Below, in pieces: positions 12,301 through 23,095 of a stretch of DNA of 64,000 bases. Location: the NCBI GenBank assembly GCA_028673005.1, contig CM054117.1, positions 1,488,001 through 1,552,000 on the forward strand. Reading direction: 5' to 3'. The notes under the pieces were generated by a model. It did not search any database, was not told the origin of the DNA, and worked only from the letters and a program-made list of their open reading frames with translations. The translations under genes were made by a program, and so were the position numbers. Numbering within the stretch: the stretch's first letter is position 1; each line of letters opens with the position of its first letter. This stretch comes from Tanypteryx hageni. Its lineage: Eukaryota; Arthropoda; Insecta; Odonata; Petaluridae.

Positions 12301-13726
12301 GGCCTCCATGTTTGTGTCCATTGCATTAACGGAAAAACAAAAGCAAAATGGCCATTCATTTTAGTGACAAGTGACTATCTCGGAAAGACTTGATTTATAT
12401 AACTCGATAAAGATTGGAATGGAATTTATGGAGTTACATACTCATTTGCATGACCAAGTAAATAATTTATAGATTAATATGGTAAAATGCTCCATATATG
12501 TATTATTATTGCCCAACCTATTACCGTTCGTGCGCCATTTTTCCAGCTCCAAGGTGTCGATGCGTCGATGTGTCAACATGATGGAAAATTGCCAGTCTAG
12601 AAACCTATTTTATTCTGAATTATAATATTAAAGTCGTTTCTGTTTACTTTCTACGCAAGATTTTTCCTACCAACGATTTCATTCCTTTTCTGGGTTTGCA
12701 TTAACAGTGGGACTGAAAGAGGGGTATTTCCTTACACTCAAATATGCGTATTTTTGAAAGGATCACGCTTCTACTCTGTATAATCAGGGAACAGCAAGAC
12801 CCGAGACTAGTTATATATATATTATAGGTATTTGCCGACCAAATGATGGGATATTCCACGAGCCTCTCTATACAGCTAAGGTCATGGATATGCCCTGCTG
12901 AGACTTCCTAAAGTTTCGGAAGACAGGAATTTCGGTGGTCGTTGGAAGACAGCTAATCATTTTGCTACTCCTACCACGCATCTACCACGTAGAGTGCATT
13001 CCTAGAACAAATGTTTCTCGTTGATTGCTGGGGTTTTTCACGTAGATGGACACTTTCGTATGCACTTTCATTCCTTTTCCGTATGCAATGAACAAACTCT
13101 TTTGGCAGTCTTACTCTAAAAGTTATTTTAATCAGGATCTGAGGTAAGGTTGTTGATCGAGGGCTGAATAATTGTGTAATTTTTCCCTCAATATATTTTA
13201 TGTTAAATAAAGAAAATATTTCATACAGTGATGAAACATTTCAAATGATACATAGTCAAGTATTAGATAGCTCTTTTTGACGACTAAAATATTATAGCGA
13301 TAATTATATCATTAGGTTTTCCTTAATTAGTCATTAATTGACATCAACGAGTATCTAAAAGCCATTAAGCTGAACTCGCAAATTCTTTTTTAAAAGAATG
13401 TTTCTCGGCAAAAGCAAAAACATATTGTTCGATTTTCAAGAGGCAAAGCATTATTTACTCTCTACATTCACGAAAAAATATACTTGTCAATGACGCGATT
13501 GGAAGAATTACTGTACGAAATCAAAAATATCTAGATTTGGATATACCAGCTTACGGTATTGTAGATTAAATATACTAAGTTTCAGTACGGTAAAACAACA
13601 ATAATATTCTCGTGAACAATATGCAATGTCCTAATTTGGTTTAATCATCAAGATTCAGTAGTTAAAAATCCTTAATCAGTTATTAATATACGTTTTATCA
13701 TATAGGTTTCTTATATATATAAATAT
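9361..13726. other. Long AT-rich stretch without recognisable genes
   Basis: No protein family could be recognised on either strand. A moderately GC-rich patch with a GA-type microsatellite (about 10449-10469) lies at 10,130-10,570 and could be host regulatory sequence. A short GC-rich island at about 11,870-11,945 stands out from its surroundings. The open frames at 10,110-10,439 and 11,013-11,360 (both minus) have no family-like features and look accidental. Nothing else could be supported. Confidence 0.5.
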
Positions 13727-13811
13727 GTATATGTTAACTTAAGGAAAAGAAAAGGTAGTGATGATGGTGACTAGGTGTTGAGGGAAGCCCAGCGGACACT
13801 TACCAAGTTGT
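13727..13811 (-). mobile_element. Penelope-like element 3'-end fragment
   Basis: The reverse complement of this segment matches the terminal region of the Penelope-like element at about 56,215-56,290, almost base for base. Shared words include GTCCGCTGGGCTTCCCTCAA and CATCACTACCTTTTCTTTTC. It is bounded by TA-rich sequence on both sides (TATATATA at 13,811-13,826), like the other copies in this window. Only the extreme end is present. Confidence 0.85.
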
Positions 13812-13826
13812 ATATATATATATATT

Positions 13827-14165
13827 AGTGTGGCCCTTAGTTATACGTTAATGTTTTTTTTCGAGTTTGAATTTCTCACTCCCTAAAATGGTTCTAGTTA
13901 CTAAAAAAATTATCTTGGAAAACTTTTAGTCCGATTGGACATCATTAATAGGTGCCACAAATGCTCTGAATTAGAAAATCGCAGATTTTTTTTGATATAT
14001 CAACTTTGAACCAGTTTAGGGCATATCTGCAGAACGAAAATTCTTATCGAATTTAAGATAGAATGTCGTGAAAGAACATTAAATTTCCTACAATTTTTGT
14101 ATATGAAGCTTTTTTATGCACTCAACCGTTTTTGAGATAATCACGTTTTAATGTACAGAAATTAA
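13827..14165 (+). repeat. Unclassified interspersed repeat U1, copy 1
   Basis: Starts right after a (TA)n tract with GTGGCCCTTAGTTAT. It aligns over about 300 bp with the reverse complement of 18,910-19,212. Shared anchors are TCTTGGAAAA, GTTCTATTGG/GTCCGATTGG, CATCATTAA, ACGAAA followed by TTATCGAA, and TAAATTTC. Divergence is high (I estimate 30 percent or more by eye). It has no coding potential and is not recognised as a known family. Confidence 0.65.
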
Positions 14166-14289
14166 AATACATAGTAGATAAGAGGAAAATACACAAACAG
14201 GATAAATGGAAAATGCTATAAAAAATATTATTTTAAGAACATTTGTGCACATTAGTTATTTGAAGCATATTTAACCATTACGATTAAAA

Positions 14290-15990
14290 GAAAAACATAA
14301 TCATGGACAAAATAAACATAAAAAAGGTAATTGGTGCAATATGGTTTCTTTTTTACTCTCTGGATATTTTTTCCGATAATCACTGTCAGAAATTTCTTTT
14401 GACTTTCGTCTTTTATTATAATATTATTGTACTCTTGTATTAATTTAGCTCCTCGTTAAGCCACATCATTTACTACAGGTAATTTTTCAAGATTTGGAAT
14501 CCTTTTTGGTAATCATCTCTTCCTTCTCATCCATCGGGGTCTGTCTCAAAAAAATGTGATGAAATTTTAAATCTAGAAAAAAAGTTCAATGTTTCCGATG
14601 ATATGAAGTCATTTAGATCTTCTGTCATTAAATCCTTCACTCTCGCCCTAATAAAGACGTATATCTATCTATCTATCTATTCTTCAAGTGATTGTGTTGC
14701 CTCTACCATTTTCAATTTCGTCTCCTTTGGCACGCAAGAAACAAAAACGCAGGAGCAAAATTCTCAGGAGCAAGGTACCATAAGTGTCCGCAAAATTTAT
14801 TCAGGACTGCACGAGAAATGTCAGATTCTGAATACTCTTCCATTTTTTTTAAAAACAAAAATCATTAAAAGGTGCTTCAATAGCAACATGGACTCTAAAC
14901 CAGGCTTCTACAAAATAATGGACAAAAAAATGCTTAAATCTCGAAAAGCTCTTTCTTCCGTTTCCTGAAGATGAAATTGATTTCGAAACATAAATATTTT
15001 TAAACTATATATAGCTTTTGACATCCATCTTGCGTGATGGAAAGCTCAAGGGTATCGAAAGGAAATGCTGCGAAGTGGAATAGCTCCCAGAAATATAACT
15101 GTTAGCTCCAATAACTCTCTATAATCCTCTCATCTGAACTGTTGGTCTTTTAGGAAAGTCATGCAAAATTCAATAGTCTCATTCCGGATAATTTCAACAG
15201 CTGATTTCACGAATGTGTCCGTTATTCCAATTTCAAATTTTGTTTTGTCAATATTGGGCCGTTTCTTGAAATCTTTTGAAATGTGGTACGTTTGGACCAG
15301 ATGTAGGTAATCTCAATTTTACATCAAACGCACCCCTCAGCACTAGTTCCAAAATGCGGCGTAGACAGGGCAGATAAAGAAGATCACGTTCCATCAACTG
15401 CTCCAACACAACGCAAGCTCCATTTAGGCGACCAGTATTTGTAACTCTGGTGTCACAGAATATAGCTTGGACATTATCTGCGACACCCCATTCTTCCAAT
15501 GTCTCAAAAACTGCTTCTACCTGTTATTTCCCAGTCACAGCTTCAAGCCTCAGTACACCGAGCAATTGTATCTTTTTCTCAAATAAAACTATTACTGACA
15601 ATCGATCAGCATTCCCCTTTCCACTTAATTCGGTAAAAAATTTCCATCCCAATGCACAACAAAGGATTCCATTTTCAGTAAATGAAAATTTTGTTGAAGT
15701 TCTTTCGTTTTTTCTTCCCGAAATTGTTTTCTTAAACGCTCTAAAGAAGATCTGTTTATTATTAGTTTTGAAACATCACTACCTAAGGCTTCAACTATTG
15801 ATATTACTATGTGCATTGCGTCACGATCACTGATTTTGCAATTGTCTAATGCAGCTAGTCATAAATTCTGATGAGTCTCTTCTCCTGACATGAAAAGATG
15901 CTGGAACAGACGGATCCATTTCTTCTTCCATTGCTTCAAAAACATCTTCATTTGAACTACTGGAACTTGAAAATTCGAGTTCTTCAAATT
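14290..15990 (-). pseudogene. Decayed DNA-transposon-like gene, family uncertain
   Basis: Minus-strand fragments run collinearly. 15,816-15,625 has SSLERLRKQFREEKTKEL and VVHWDGNFLP. 15,499-15,248 has EWGVADNVQAIFCDTRVTNTGR, GACVVLEQLMERDLL and a following Leu-rich block. About 15,125-14,990 has LLELTVIFLGA and AFHHARWMSKAIYSLKIFMF. About 14,920-14,870 has VHYFVEAWFRVHVAIEAP. About 14,450-14,330 has a C-terminal SDYRKKYPESKKETI. I recall this residue pattern from a multicopy uncharacterised protein group in insects that looks transposon-derived, but I cannot name the superfamily. Stops and frameshifts split it into at least six pieces. No terminal repeats were found. Confidence 0.65.
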
Positions 15991-16439
15991 TTTCCTCAAA
16001 AAAGAAAGGAAATACAGGTTATTTTAAATACAATTTTAAATAACCTTTGTTATTAATTACTATTTCTATTTTCATTTTATTTTTTAATTTATTTCTTGGA
16101 AAATATTTAAGACAAATAAGCATAAAAGAGGCTTGGGAACTGTCTAGTCTAATGTGCTACCAATAAAATGTTGAGGGTCTAGAGAGCAGTGGTGGTCACA
16201 AAAGCATCATTAAGCGTCTGCGGAGATGAAAATCGTGATGGCTTAATTCAAAATGCTTTAAGATCAAGGCAAGTGATGCCATCGTTTGACACCAAAAAAC
16301 AGTTTCGAGGCATTGACTCTGATAGTGACACTTCTTAAACAAACACTTGTTTCTTCAAACGATTTGTCTAGTAGCCTTCACAAGTCTCATTTTTGGTACT
16401 TACCAATACAATTGTCATTGTCTGTAGGCATTAAACCCA
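15991..16439. other. AT-rich spacer
   Basis: Lies between the transposon relic and the RTE copy. No coding pattern, terminal repeat or tandem array was seen. It may hold the missing N-terminal part of the 14.3-16 kb gene, but too little similarity remains to say so. Confidence 0.4.
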
Positions 16440-16457
16440 TCATTGGTTGGTTGAAAG

Positions 16458-16868
16458 TTGGAAAAAAAACCGAAGACCGTCAATATAGAATGGAATGAAA
16501 TTAAAACCAGTATCAAGGATACCTTGGATAAAGAGATTGGAAAACAAGAGAAGAAAATCAGAAAACCATGGATCACGAAGGAAATGCTGGAGAAAATGGA
16601 TGAGAGACGAAAATGGAAAAACGTTAACAGTGAAGAAGGTAGAGCCAACTATAGGCGTATAAACAATGAGTTGAGAAGGGTAACAGATAAAGCTAGAGAA
16701 AATTGGATAAAAGGAAAATGTGATGAAATAGAACAAATGGAGAAGTTAGGACGGTACGATATGATGTACGCTAGGGCACTGGAATTAGAGGATAAGAAGT
16801 CTAATGGAATTTGTGGTAAAGGAATTATGAATACGGATGGGAAGATAGTCTCAGAAAAAATGATGTAG
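16458..16868 (+). pseudogene. RTE pol linker between endonuclease and RT
   Basis: 136 codons rich in Lys, Glu and Arg, with KKIRKPWITKEMLEKMDERR and the segment that leads into RT. The same region in copies a2 and b2 aligns (for example KPWITAAMLQKMEERR in b2). The frame closes at 16,868, about 110 bp before the RT frame begins. A small frameshift therefore separates it from the main RT stretch. Confidence 0.75.
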
Positions 16869-16981
16869 CACAGGTATGGGAAGAATACATTAAGGAATTA
16901 TACAGCAAACAGGCAGGAGCGGCAAAAATAGAACTGGAAAATGAGGAAAACATTGAAGAAGACAACTTAGGACCAAGTATT

Positions 16982-18394
16982 ATGGAGAGCGAAGTAGAAA
17001 AGGCTATAGTGGAACTAAAGAAGGGGAAAGCCACGGGCAGCGATGGAATACCGGCTGAGATACTTAAAGTCATAGGATCAGAAGGACAAAAAGCGATCAC
17101 GAAATTAATTAATAAGATTTACGACACGGGAGAGTGGCCTCAGGATTTCTTAGAAGTAACAATGATCCCTCTAAAGAAGAAGCCAAAGGCAATGCAATGT
17201 AAAGATTACAGAACTATAAGCCTTCTGTCACACACATCGAAGATCATCACGAGGATTCTTAATAAAAGGCTGGAGAAAAAGGCAGAAGAAATAATAGGGG
17301 AAGATCAATTAGGTTTCAGAAAAGGACGAGGAACTAGAGATGCTATAGGAGTAGTTAGAATCATATCAGAAAGGGCAATAGAATACAGTCAAGATATCTG
17401 CGCATGTTTCGTAGACTGGCAGAAGGCCTTTGATAGAGTAAATTGGGTAAAGTTGATGAAGATATTAAAGGATATAGGTGTAGACTGGAAAGACAGGAGA
17501 CTGATTAGGAATCTATATGAGAATCAAATTGTAAAGCTCTGGTTTGAGAATGTGGACACCTGCGGAATAAATATCGGTAGAGGAGTAAGACAAGGCTGCT
17601 GCCTATCGCCAACCCTATTCAAAATTGGAGGAAAGATTATAAGAACAGTAAAATACGCAGATGATCAAGTACTTCTAGCAAGAAAGGAAGAGGAGCTACA
17701 AAAAATGATAAATAGACTAGTGATAACAGGTAAAAAATACGGTATGGAAATAAATACAGAAAAATCCAAGGTCATTCGAATATCGAGTAAAGAAGAGAAT
17801 CTGAACATAACTATTGGGGGAAAGCCATTAGAACAAGTTTCAGAATATAAATACCTTGGAAGTATCATAACACGAAAGGCAAAATGTACGGATGAGATCA
17901 AAACTAGAATAGGAAAAGCAAAAGCGGCTTTCAGGAGAAAGAAACAACTGCTTACAGGGAATATAAGGGAAGATATCCGCAAGAAGTTGACAAAATGCTA
18001 CGTATGGAGTATAGCATTGTATGGGGCAGAATCATGGACGCTAAGGAAAAATGACATAAAATACATGGAAAGCTTTGAAATGTGGACTTGGAGGAGAATG
18101 CTGAAGATAAAATGGACAGATAGGATGAAAAACGATGAAGTGCTACGAAGAATAGGAGAGAAGCGAATGATTATACAGACTATCAGAAAGAGGAAGGCTA
18201 ACTGGGTTGGACATTACCTGAGGAGAGAGAGTATGATTAAAGACGTGTTAGAAGGAAAACTAGATGGGAAAAGGGAAAGAGGTAGGAAAAGGTTTCAGCT
18301 GATAGACGATTTGAAAGGGAAAGAGAGTTATGAAGATATAAAGAGGACAGCGGAAAATAGGAGTATATGGAGAACCAGGTTTAACCAAGAATAA
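16982..18394 (+). pseudogene. RTE-like reverse transcriptase with an internal deletion
   Basis: 470 codons, the longest RT frame in the window. Motifs in order: KKGKATGSDGIPAEILK, YRTISLLSHTSKI, QLGFRKGRGTRDAIG, FVDWQKAFDRVNW (first catalytic Asp), GRGVRQGCCLSPTLF, KYADDQVLL (catalytic Asp pair), SEYKYLGSII, and the C-terminal WTWRRMLKIKWTDR and RKANWVGHYLRR region shared with BovB-type proteins. Between SPTLF and the GGKII strand before YADD about 20-25 residues are missing compared with copy b1. This is an in-frame deletion inside the palm. That loss makes activity unlikely even though the frame is open. The original start is upstream in the lost endonuclease. Confidence 0.9.
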
Positions 18395-18437
18395 TCACGG
18401 ACCTGTCTACGGACAGACTACCTATGATGATGATGGT

Positions 18438-18909
18438 TGGTTGGTTGGGATGGGATAGGGCGGAACTAGATGTGCAGCCACCTTCTCGTGGTGAGTTCTG
18501 AGTCGGTTTCTTCTTTATTCCTATAGGAACCGGGCGGAGCACCTCCCAAAGTACCCAAAACCTCTCATTATGTCTCTGACTAGGATTAATCTGGTATTTA
18601 GTTACTTTAGATTGCACATGTATCAAAATATACACGCGTAAAGTCCATCCGAACTTTATTATACAAAACCTCAATTTTAGTCAAATTCTCGAAACTTTGA
18701 GGCTCGTTTGTGGATAGCAAAATTTATCCGATTGAGCCCAAATATTTTGTAAGTGGTACTACCATGAATTCACAACATTTTCGCATAGTGCCTAATTCAA
18801 ATTCAAACTTTCGATTTTTTCGATACACCCTAATATACACTGCCTTTAAAAATTATTCATTGCATGCAATCGAATACGTAGGCATCTTCGCCATCACTAC
18901 CACCTATGA
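18438..18909. other. Spacer after RTE a1
   Basis: Begins with a GGTTGGTTGGTTGGG run, then moderately GC-rich sequence to about 18,560 and AT-rich sequence after that. The open frames here show no known family. Nothing further could be supported. Confidence 0.4.
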
Positions 18910-19212
18910 AATTTTTTGAATTCTTAGCATTGAAACGAAATTATCCTGAAAACGGTGCGTAAAGAAACTTCACATTTCACAGGAAATTTATTGTTATTTC
19001 AAGAAATTTAATCACAATTTCGATAAAAACTTTCGTTTTTCAGATATTACCCGAAATTAATTTAAAAGTTGATAATTCCAGAAAAATCAGCGATCTGGAA
19101 CATTTTAATGATGCCCAATAGAACTAAACTTTTTCCAAGACAATTTAGTAACCTGACCATTTACCATATAAGGGGGTGAGACCGAAAAAAATTGAAAGTT
19201 GATAATTAAGGG
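18910..19212 (-). repeat. Unclassified interspersed repeat U1, copy 2
   Basis: The reverse complement of the family seen at 13,827-14,165. Its start (read on the minus strand from 19,212) is GTGGCCCTTAATTATC, directly against a short (TA)n tract at 19,213-19,232. Both copies therefore share a TA-side end. The distal end is poorly defined. It has no coding potential. Confidence 0.65.
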
Positions 19213-19227
19213 CCACCATTATATATA

Positions 19228-20690
19228 TATATATCATAGGTAGTCTGTCCGCGGACAGGTCCGCGATTATTCATGGTTAAACATGGCTCTACATAAACTC
19301 CTATTACCCGTTGTCCTCTTCATATCTTGATACTATCTTTCCCTTTCAAATCGTGTATCAACTGAAACCTTTTCCTACCTCTTTCCCTTTTTCCGTCTAG
19401 TATTCCTTCTGACACGTCTTTAAATGATACTCTCTCTCTCCTCAGGTAATGTCCAACCCAGTTTGCCATCCTCTTTCTAATAGTCTGTATAATCATTAGC
19501 TTCTCTACTACTCTTCGTAGCACTTCGTCGTTTTTCATCCTATCTGTTAATTTTATCTTCAGCATTCTCCTTCAAGTTCACATTTAAAAGCTTCCCCACA
19601 TTTCGTCTACCTTTTTCTCCAGCTATTTATTAAGAGTCTTCGTGATGATCTTCGAAGTGTGTGAGAGAAGGCTTATTGTTCTGCAGTCTTTACACTGCAT
19701 TGCTTTCGGCTTTTTCTTTGGAATAATCATTGTTATTTCTAAGAAATCACGAGGCCACTCTTCCGTGTCGTAAATCTTATAAATTAGTTTCGCGTTCGCT
19801 CTTAGTCCTTCTGATTCCATGACTTTAATACCTCAGCCGGTATTCCATCGCTGCCTGTGACTTTTCCTTTCTTTAATTCCACTATCGCTTTTTGTACTTC
19901 ACTCTCCATAGTACTTGGTCCTAAGTTGCCCTCTTCAATATTTTCTTCATCTTCCAGTTCTATTTTTGATGATCATGCCTGCTTGCTGTATAGGTACTTG
20001 ATGTATTCTTCTCATACCTGTGCTACATCCTTTGTTTTTGATATTATCTTCCTATCCGTAATTATAATTCCTTTACTACGAAAAACTTACTGTTTTTTCA
20101 AGGTGAGATGAAACGCATGTAGTATGCAAGCACCTTATTCTAGTATATATATATATATATATAATGATAACATATAACCCGAGAAAACTTCATTGCAGCC
20201 ATTCGCCGAGAAAACCTCAAATCTTTCTACATCTACCTCTACTGGGAGGAGACCCACCGCCAGATTCGTCGCTTTCAAAATCTGCGATTAAGAATTCCTT
20301 ATAATTCCTTTACTAAGAATTCCATTAGACTTCTTATCTTCTAATTTCAGTGCCGTAGCGTACGTCATATCTTACCGTCCTAACCTCTCCATTTGTTGTA
20401 TTTTATCACATTTATCTTTTATCCAATATTCTCCAGCTTTATCTGTTACCCTTTTCAACTCATTGTTTATATGCATATAATTGGCCATACCTTGTCCAGT
20501 GTTAACGCTTTTCCATTTTCGTCTCTCATCCATTTTCTCCAGCATTCCCTGTGTGAACCATGGTTTTCCGAATTTCTTCTCCTGGTTTTCAATCTCTTTA
20601 TCCAAGGTATCCTTGATACTGGTTATAATTTCTTCTCATTCTATATCCACGGTCTTTTGTTTGTTTTCCATATTTCTTAGGCGATATTCC
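19228..20690 (-). mobile_element. RTE-like LINE, subfamily a, copy a2 (rearranged)
   Basis: Minus-strand copy ending at 19,228 in CATCATAGGTAGTCTGTCC, the inverted a-type 3' end, next to (TA)n. Pieces seen: C-terminus (19,565-19,320, KANWVGHYLRR-like), RT N-terminal part (19,820-19,623, with EEWPRDFLEITMI and CRTISLLSHTSKI), the region before RT (about 20,060-19,857), and linker (20,605-20,372, KPWFTQGMLEKMDERR). The central RT, including both catalytic boxes, is missing between about 19,565 and 19,623, a deletion of some 200 codons. A foreign block sits at 20,079-20,298. Confidence 0.85.
20062..20315. mobile_element. Composite insertion flanked by a 17-bp direct repeat, inside RTE a2
   Basis: The word TTATAATTCCTTTACTA occurs at 20,062-20,078 and again at 20,299-20,315 and is single in the uninterrupted LINE sequence, as expected of a target-site duplication. 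The 220 bp between contain the 3' end of Helitron family H1 (20,095-20,136, ending CTAG), then a (TA)n tract, then a plus-strand coding-like piece (about 20,176-20,290, with RRENLKSFYIYLYWEETHRQ). That piece could be the N-terminus of a Penelope-like RT; this identification is weak. Confidence 0.55.
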
Positions 20691-20937
20691 AACTTCATGC
20701 TTACTACTACATTTTAATGCTATATCATATCTGTTGGTTCATTATACTTAATTATGATCAATCTGTCGTGTCATTATGTACTTCATCATCATCATCATGC
20801 TGCTGTCCGAAGACAGGTTTTAGCTGAATCTCTGTCTCCATCTCTCTCTTTCCCTAGAAGCCTCTTTTATACCTCTATAAGTACTATATTCCTGCTTTAT
20901 ATTTTCTAATATTCCTATTCTTTTTCTCCTTCTTCAG

Positions 20938-21897
20938 CTAATTTTGCCTTCTAAGATCGTCCTTTGTAAACACTGTCTTCTCAATATGTGCCCTATCCAA
21001 TTTGCTTTTCTTTTTCTGATTGTTTTTATTAGCATTCTTTCTTCTCCCACCATTTCTAATACTTCTTAGTTTCTCTTCCTCTATGTCCATTTCACTTTCA
21101 TTATCCTCCCACATCTCAAAACTTTGTAAATATTTTTCCTCCTTTCTCCTTACCGTCCACATCTCTGCACCATAAAGAGCCATGCTCCATATGTAGCATT
21201 TTGCTAATTTCTTCCTTGTTTCTAAATTTATTTTCTTGCTTGTAAGAAGCTCTTTCTTTTCGTTAAATGTTGCTTTTGCCATTGCAATCCTACTACTGAT
21301 GTCCTGTGTACTACTTCTATTCTGCGCTAAAATACTGCCGAGATATTTGAAACTACTTACTTGTTCCAATTTTTGGCCATTTACCATTATATTTAATTTT
21401 TTACGTTCTTTTGAAACTACCATGACTTTCGTTTTTTCAGCATTGATCATCATTCTATATTGTTGGCCAACCTCCACTAGTCTGTCTGTCATCCTCTGAA
21501 GTTCTTTCTCGTCTTCTGCTATTAATCCCTGATCATCTGCATATTTAATAGTGGTAATACTTTTACCTCCTATCTTAAATCTTTTCTCTTCCATCAACAC
21601 TTCTTCTGTTATTGTTTCTGCATAAATATTCAATATCGCCGGTGAAATAGGACATCCCTGCCAAACTCCCCTCCATATTGAAGTACTTTCTGCTTCTTCT
21701 TCTTCAACCCTGACTCTAATATTTTGATCAAAGTAATGGTTTTTAAGACGTCTTTTTTCTTTCCAATCTATTCCTATTTTATTTAAAATACCCAACATTT
21801 TATCCCATTTCTCTCGGTAAAAAGCTTTCTGCCAATCTACAATACAAACATACATATTTTTATTGACCTCTAGCGGTCTTTCTATCACCATCCTCAT
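20938..21897 (-). pseudogene. RTE-like reverse transcriptase, palm to C-terminus
   Basis: 319 codons starting inside RT. VDWQKAFYREKW carries the first catalytic box, with the consensus FDRV region altered to FYRE, which replaces the catalytic Asp. RGVWQGCPISPAILNIYAE and IKYADDQGLIAE (intact second box) follow, then SFKYLGSILA. The C-terminal frame shifts near WEDNESEMD, so the conserved WRRM-K-WT segment is read out of frame. The copy is dead by the Asp loss and the frameshift. It is still useful as the reference for the residues missing from copy a1. Confidence 0.85.
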
Positions 21898-22239
21898 ACA
21901 TCCTATAGCATCTCTAGTCCCTCTTCCTCTTCTGAAACCAAACTGATTATCTTGCTGCTCCTTTTCTATTACCTATTCCTTTTGGATATTATTCTGGTTT
22001 GAACTTGAGCTGTATGAGAAATTAAACTAATAGTTCTGTAATCCATACAACATTTTGCATAGTTCTTTTTCTCTAGTGGTAACATAACAACATCTAAAAA
22101 TCTTCAGGCCATATGCTACTATCATATACTTATCTATCTACTTATGCAACGTATTTTGTTGAATCACTAAAAAAAGGTCAGTGGTGATGTTAGTGATTAT
22201 GCTGATAATCCTCCCTTGAAAAATTCCTGGATACACCAC

Positions 22240-22735
22240 TGTTACAATCTCCAATTATTATGCAGTTTACCTTTCCTCTTCCATCTTCTTTGTAAATTTT
22301 ATTAATTTTCTGATGCATAAATCATAAATCTCCTCGATTTCTTAATCTTCATGAGCTGACTTTGGCATGTATACCTGGATTATCAGCATGTCCGCTGGGA
22401 TTGCTTTTAGCTTTGTTGCCATCAGTCGAATGTTCGTTGCTATTATCTTTGTCGCGCTTTTCATCCTATCTTTCCTAATCATCAGAGCTACTCCCCTTTC
22501 CCATCTATTTCTTCCAGAGTAAACTATGTACCGTGAACTCTACCGAGTCCTTCTCCTTCATATCTAGTTTTTCTCTCAGCCCTATAATGTCAACTCTATT
22601 TCTTCTCATTTCTTCTTTTAAGTTCTCTAGCTTTCCTGCCTTTCTCATAGTTCTTACGTTCCAAGCGGCTATTCGTAAATTACTTTGGACAAATATTTTC
22701 CTCAAGGCAGTCCCCGCCCGGAGATCCGATTGAAG
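22240..22735 (-). pseudogene. RTE-like APE endonuclease fragment
   Basis: The minus strand reads RIAAWNVRTMRKAGKLENLKE (conserved WNVRT start of the nuclease) and RVDIIGLRE, then, after stops, a segment near 22,260 with CIIIGDWN, matching the GDWN metal-binding motif. It aligns with the endonuclease of copy b2 at 23,570-24,010. It is broken by stops and lacks the C-terminal SDH part. Confidence 0.8.
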
Positions 22736-22850
22736 GACTATTTTAACTCCGGATTGTTTTATCTCGAGAGATCTCATATTGTCCAACCATATCATCATTA
22801 GTGGGGATTGTAATGTGGTAGTTTCCCTCTTGTTTTGTGTCAATAGTTAT

Positions 22851-23095
22851 TTTACATAAGTTATAAGAGATGTGCTAACTAGATATATTTAGGGTAGGAA
22901 TTTTTGGGGTTAAAAAAAAAATCAATTGGGGAGTAATTATCAGGTTTTATTTTTTCTATTAAATTCCAGTTAATTCGGGGTCAATTCAATAAAAAACCTT
23001 GAAAATTTTTAAATTCGGTTAATTCGCGTAAAATTTAAATAATATTGTAGTTGGGTTTTTAGCAACATCCACAGAAAGTTTTAAACAACAATATT
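22851..23095. other. AT-rich spacer between head-to-head RTE copies
   Basis: Low-complexity AT-rich sequence, including a poly-A run near 22,912-22,921. No coding or repeat signature was seen. Confidence 0.4.

Larger units (their letters stand above)
16440..18437 (+). mobile_element. RTE-like LINE, subfamily a, copy a1 (5'-truncated)
   Basis: Carries the linker and RT of an RTE/BovB-like LINE without the APE endonuclease, so it is 5'-truncated. After the stop codon the 3' end contains a short inverted pair (ACCTGTCTACGGACAG, 18,400-18,417) and finishes in a GAT-repeat tail, the usual 3' microsatellite of RTE elements. The same end sequence occurs in copies a2 (19,228 onward, inverted) and a4 (56,358 onward, inverted), which fixes the boundary near 18,425-18,437. 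Clade assignment is by C-terminal similarity to BovB-type proteins, from memory. Confidence 0.88.
20785..22850 (-). mobile_element. RTE-like LINE, subfamily b, copy b1 (internally deleted)
   Basis: The minus-strand copy ends at 20,785 in a CAT-repeat tail followed by GCTGTCCGAAGACAGG, the b-type 3' end. RT lies at about 22,000-20,938 and endonuclease N-terminal sequence at about 22,735-22,240. Between about 22,240 and 22,060 the endonuclease C-terminus, the linker and the RT N-terminus are lost. The 5' end runs to about 22,850. It faces copy b2 head to head across about 250 bp. Confidence 0.85.

Noticed and set aside
15450..15833. 127-codon plus-strand frame
   Set aside because: It is the antisense shadow of the transposon-like gene fragments on the minus strand.
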